9,565 nucleotides of DNA from an uncultured Chryseolinea sp. (lineage in GTDB: Bacteria > Bacteroidota > Bacteroidia > Cytophagales > Cyclobacteriaceae), in contig CAMLER010000156.1 in assembly GCA_946478915.1 (NCBI GenBank), forward strand, positions 1 through 9,565. Direction: 5' to 3'. The notes below the pieces were generated by a model, which had not been told where the DNA came from, made no database searches, and worked only from the letters and a program-made list of their open reading frames with translations. Shown piece by piece: positions 7,850 to 9,565 of this stretch (within the stretch, counting starts at the first letter, position 1; the number at the start of each line of letters is the position of its first letter). The translations under genes and the position numbers were made by a program.

Positions 7850-9301
7850 ATGGTGTTGAAAGAAATGTCTCTTAAATTGCTTTCGAAAAAATTGATTTTT
7901 TTCTTCTCGTTGCTGGTATTGATTTCCAGCTGCAAAATTGCCTCACCTCCTGCTTTGCCATTAACCGTGCCGATGCCGGAGTCATATGTGGGCGACAAGG
8001 ATACTTTGATGGATGGCAAAATCGAATGGCAGATTTTTTTTACTGATTCAATATTGGTGAAACTTATAGCCACCGGGTTAGCCAATAACCTCGATTTGTT
8101 GACAGCAGTGCAGCGCATTGAAATGACCAGGGCAGATTATGCCATTAAGACTGGAGCTGTTTTTCCATCACTTGCTACCATTGCCTCCGCCAACGTCGGA
8201 AACGTTAATCAAAACATGGTGGGAAACGCCGATCAAAGCCAACGACTCAATAATTTTCGTGATGAATATTTTATTGGGTTTCAGAGCTCGTGGGAAGTTG
8301 ACGCTTGGGGTAAATTAAGAAATCAGAAAAAGGCTGCTTATTCACGCTATTTGGCTTCACAAAAGGGTAGGCATTTAGTAATGACCTCGTTGATTGCAGA
8401 AGTAGGACGTTTGTATTATGAGCTCCTCGCGGTAGATAATGAGCTTGAGATCATAAGAAAGAATATAGAGTTTCAACAGACAGCCGTCGACATTATTAAT
8501 ATTCAGAAGGTTGGTGGTCGTGCTACTGAGTTGGCGGTTCAGCAATCCACGGCTCAGCTACTTAGCACAAAAGCTCTTGAAAAACAGAAATTGCAAATGG
8601 TGGTTGAACTTGAAACGGAAATTAATCTACTGCTGGGAAGGTACCCTCAGCAGATCGTCAGAGGAAAGGATATTAGCGAACAACCGCTTCCTGAAATGTT
8701 GCACGAGGGCGTGCCATCTTCGCTGCTCTTAAATCGCCCGGACATCCAACAGGCTGAATTAGAACTTGAGGCTTCGAAAGCAGAACTTCAGGCTGCGCGC
8801 GCTGCCTTTCTACCCACAATTTCCATTTCGCCCTATGCAGGGTTCAATTCATTAACTGCATCATCCATTTTTCAGTCGCCTGAATCAATGGCTGCCGGTC
8901 TCCTCGGAAGCATATCCGCCCCGTTGTTCAATAGGAACAGGATTCGATCTGAATTCAATTACTCCATTGCTCGACGATCGGAAGCATTTTATGCATATCA
9001 GCAGACCATTATCCGTGGGTTTGGGGAAGTTTCAAACACCATTCGAAGAATCTCCAATCTCCAAATGATTTTTGAATTAAAACAAGAGGAAGTAAATGTT
9101 TTATCCAACGCGGTGTCAACTTCTAACGTGCTCTTTACATCTGGTTACGCCACTTACCTGGAAGTGATAACCGCACAGAAAAGCGTACTGGAAGCAGAAT
9201 TGGAATTGGCAAATATTAAAAAGGAAATATTTCACTCTGTGATCGATTTGTATAAGGCGTTAGGTGGTGGATGGCACTCTGATGCTTATTCCCGGCAATA
9301 G
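7850..9301 (+). CDS. Outer-membrane efflux channel lipoprotein (TolC-like, NodT/OprM family)
   Basis: This 483-residue outer-membrane factor would form the trimeric exit duct of the pump. The start is ATG 7850, 12 bp after the pump stop and behind an A-rich stretch (GAATATAAACTT). An in-frame ATG at 7865 would also keep the signal peptide and cannot be excluded. The signal has KLLSKK, a hydrophobic run and lipobox LISSC, with C28 the likely lipidated Cys. Two OEP repeats follow. The first contains the family motif WEVDAWGKLRN (W148-N158) and long helices (~160-265). The second opens at NRPDIQQAE (R296, P297, D298), passes through AARAAFLPTIS, and ends with VIDLYKALGGGW (W475), the usual NodT-type terminus. 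Length is normal for the family. Being last in an adaptor-pump-channel operon, it is very likely the dedicated partner of the two genes upstream. Confidence 0.94.
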   Translation: MVLKEMSLKLLSKKLIFFFSLLVLISSCKIASPPALPLTVPMPESYVGDKDTLMDGKIEWQIFFTDSILVKLIATGLANNLDLLTAVQRIEMTRADYAIKTGAVFPSLATIASANVGNVNQNMVGNADQSQRLNNFRDEYFIGFQSSWEVDAWGKLRNQKKAAYSRYLASQKGRHLVMTSLIAEVGRLYYELLAVDNELEIIRKNIEFQQTAVDIINIQKVGGRATELAVQQSTAQLLSTKALEKQKLQMVVELETEINLLLGRYPQQIVRGKDISEQPLPEMLHEGVPSSLLLNRPDIQQAELELEASKAELQAARAAFLPTISISPYAGFNSLTASSIFQSPESMAAGLLGSISAPLFNRNRIRSEFNYSIARRSEAFYAYQQTIIRGFGEVSNTIRRISNLQMIFELKQEEVNVLSNAVSTSNVLFTSGYATYLEVITAQKSVLEAELELANIKKEIFHSVIDLYKALGGGWHSDAYSRQ

Positions 9302-9462
9302 CTTTTATATCACAAACGGTAAGAATCTTTGTCCAGGTCATTACCCACTGATTTATTATCCTTTTAAAATCTTATTGATCTTTGTTTGTAAAATGTATTT
9401 TGAATTCTACATAGCGTCGCAATTCTCAACCGTATAGCTAAACGTCAGGTAGAATGATTTTA

Positions 9463-9565
9463 TCATTGGCGGGAATAGATGAGTAGCTCTACACGCCTGT
9501 TTTTGCGTCGTCCATCGTCAGTTTTATTGTCAGCAATGGGTTTTGAGCTTCCCTCCCCGGATGTC
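9463..9565 (-). CDS. OmpA-family C-terminal (peptidoglycan-associated) domain protein, 3' end only
   Basis: On the minus strand an open frame enters from the right edge and ends at TGA (9465-9463). About 33 residues are visible. They carry the end-of-domain signature of OmpA/MotB-like domains: G-E-G-x-S-K-P-I-A-D-N-K-T, then DGRRKNRRVELLI, then a short tail YSRQ. In OmpA, Pal and similar proteins this signature closes the peptidoglycan-binding fold, which usually tethers an outer-membrane barrel or lipoprotein to the cell wall. The N-terminal part, and so the type of protein (porin, Pal, TPR-OmpA fusion and others), lies outside the window. The gene is convergent with the efflux operon, 161 bp from its stop, so the two are separate transcription units. 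Confidence 0.8.
   Translation of the reverse strand, partial: TSGEGSSKPIADNKTDDGRRKNRRVELLIYSRQ

Noticed and set aside
9375..9402. Bacteroidota-type promoter (TTG, 18 bases, TATTTTG) after the channel gene
   Set aside because: The -7 box is one T short of TAnnTTTG, and no plausible plus-strand gene follows it. AT-rich intergenic DNA gives such matches by chance.
9453..9467. Perfect small inverted repeat AATGAT-TTT-ATCATT as a terminator between the convergent genes
   Set aside because: The stem is only six mostly A/T pairs, has no following T-run on either strand and overlaps the minus-strand stop codon. No convincing intrinsic terminator was found in 9302-9462.
9479..9565. Plus-strand frame from ATG 9479 open to the right edge (29 codons)
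   Set aside because: Its translation (MSSSTRLFLRRP...) resembles no family I know, and it lies opposite the recognisable OmpA-type tail on the minus strand, so it is a shadow.

Overview
The window looks like a chromosomal segment from the Bacteroidota, probably a Cytophagales-type bacterium. The base composition is moderate (mid-40s % GC by eye), and the starts are A-rich with no clear Shine-Dalgarno. The proteins match Bacteroidota-style versions of their families: lipoprotein adaptor, HAE-1 RND pump with the VVDNAIVVVEAVH motif, NodT-type outer-membrane lipoprotein. The lineage is inferred from protein style, not from a marker gene.

Layout. Positions 1-3305 (+) hold the 3' part of a very large AAA+ ATPase gene of the family usually labelled 'DNA repair ATPase'; its beginning lies upstream of the window. 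A 130-bp gap follows. It contains a good sigma-54-type (-24/-12) promoter just before a three-gene tripartite efflux operon on the same strand: periplasmic adaptor lipoprotein (3436-4563), RND inner-membrane pump (4667-7837) and outer-membrane channel lipoprotein (7850-9301). The last ~100 bases hold the 3' end of a convergent gene on the minus strand (9463-9565). It encodes the C-terminal tail of an OmpA-family, peptidoglycan-binding protein. That gene is cut by the window edge.

How the genes work together. The three pump genes encode a complete AcrA/AcrB/TolC-like machine. The RND trimer uses the proton gradient to take substrate from the periplasm or inner membrane, the adaptor bridges the periplasm, and the channel releases substrate outside. 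No dedicated regulator gene (TetR, AraC or two-component) is in view, so the sigma-54-like promoter is the main regulatory clue. The AAA+ ATPase appears to be an independent unit.

Nothing in the window clearly amounts to a new multi-gene system. The points most worth a second look are the sigma-54-like promoter on the pump operon, the Asp-to-Asn substitution in the pump's proton relay, and the poorly characterised AAA+/coiled-coil protein at the left end. No RNA genes, mobile elements, CRISPR arrays or long repeats were seen.
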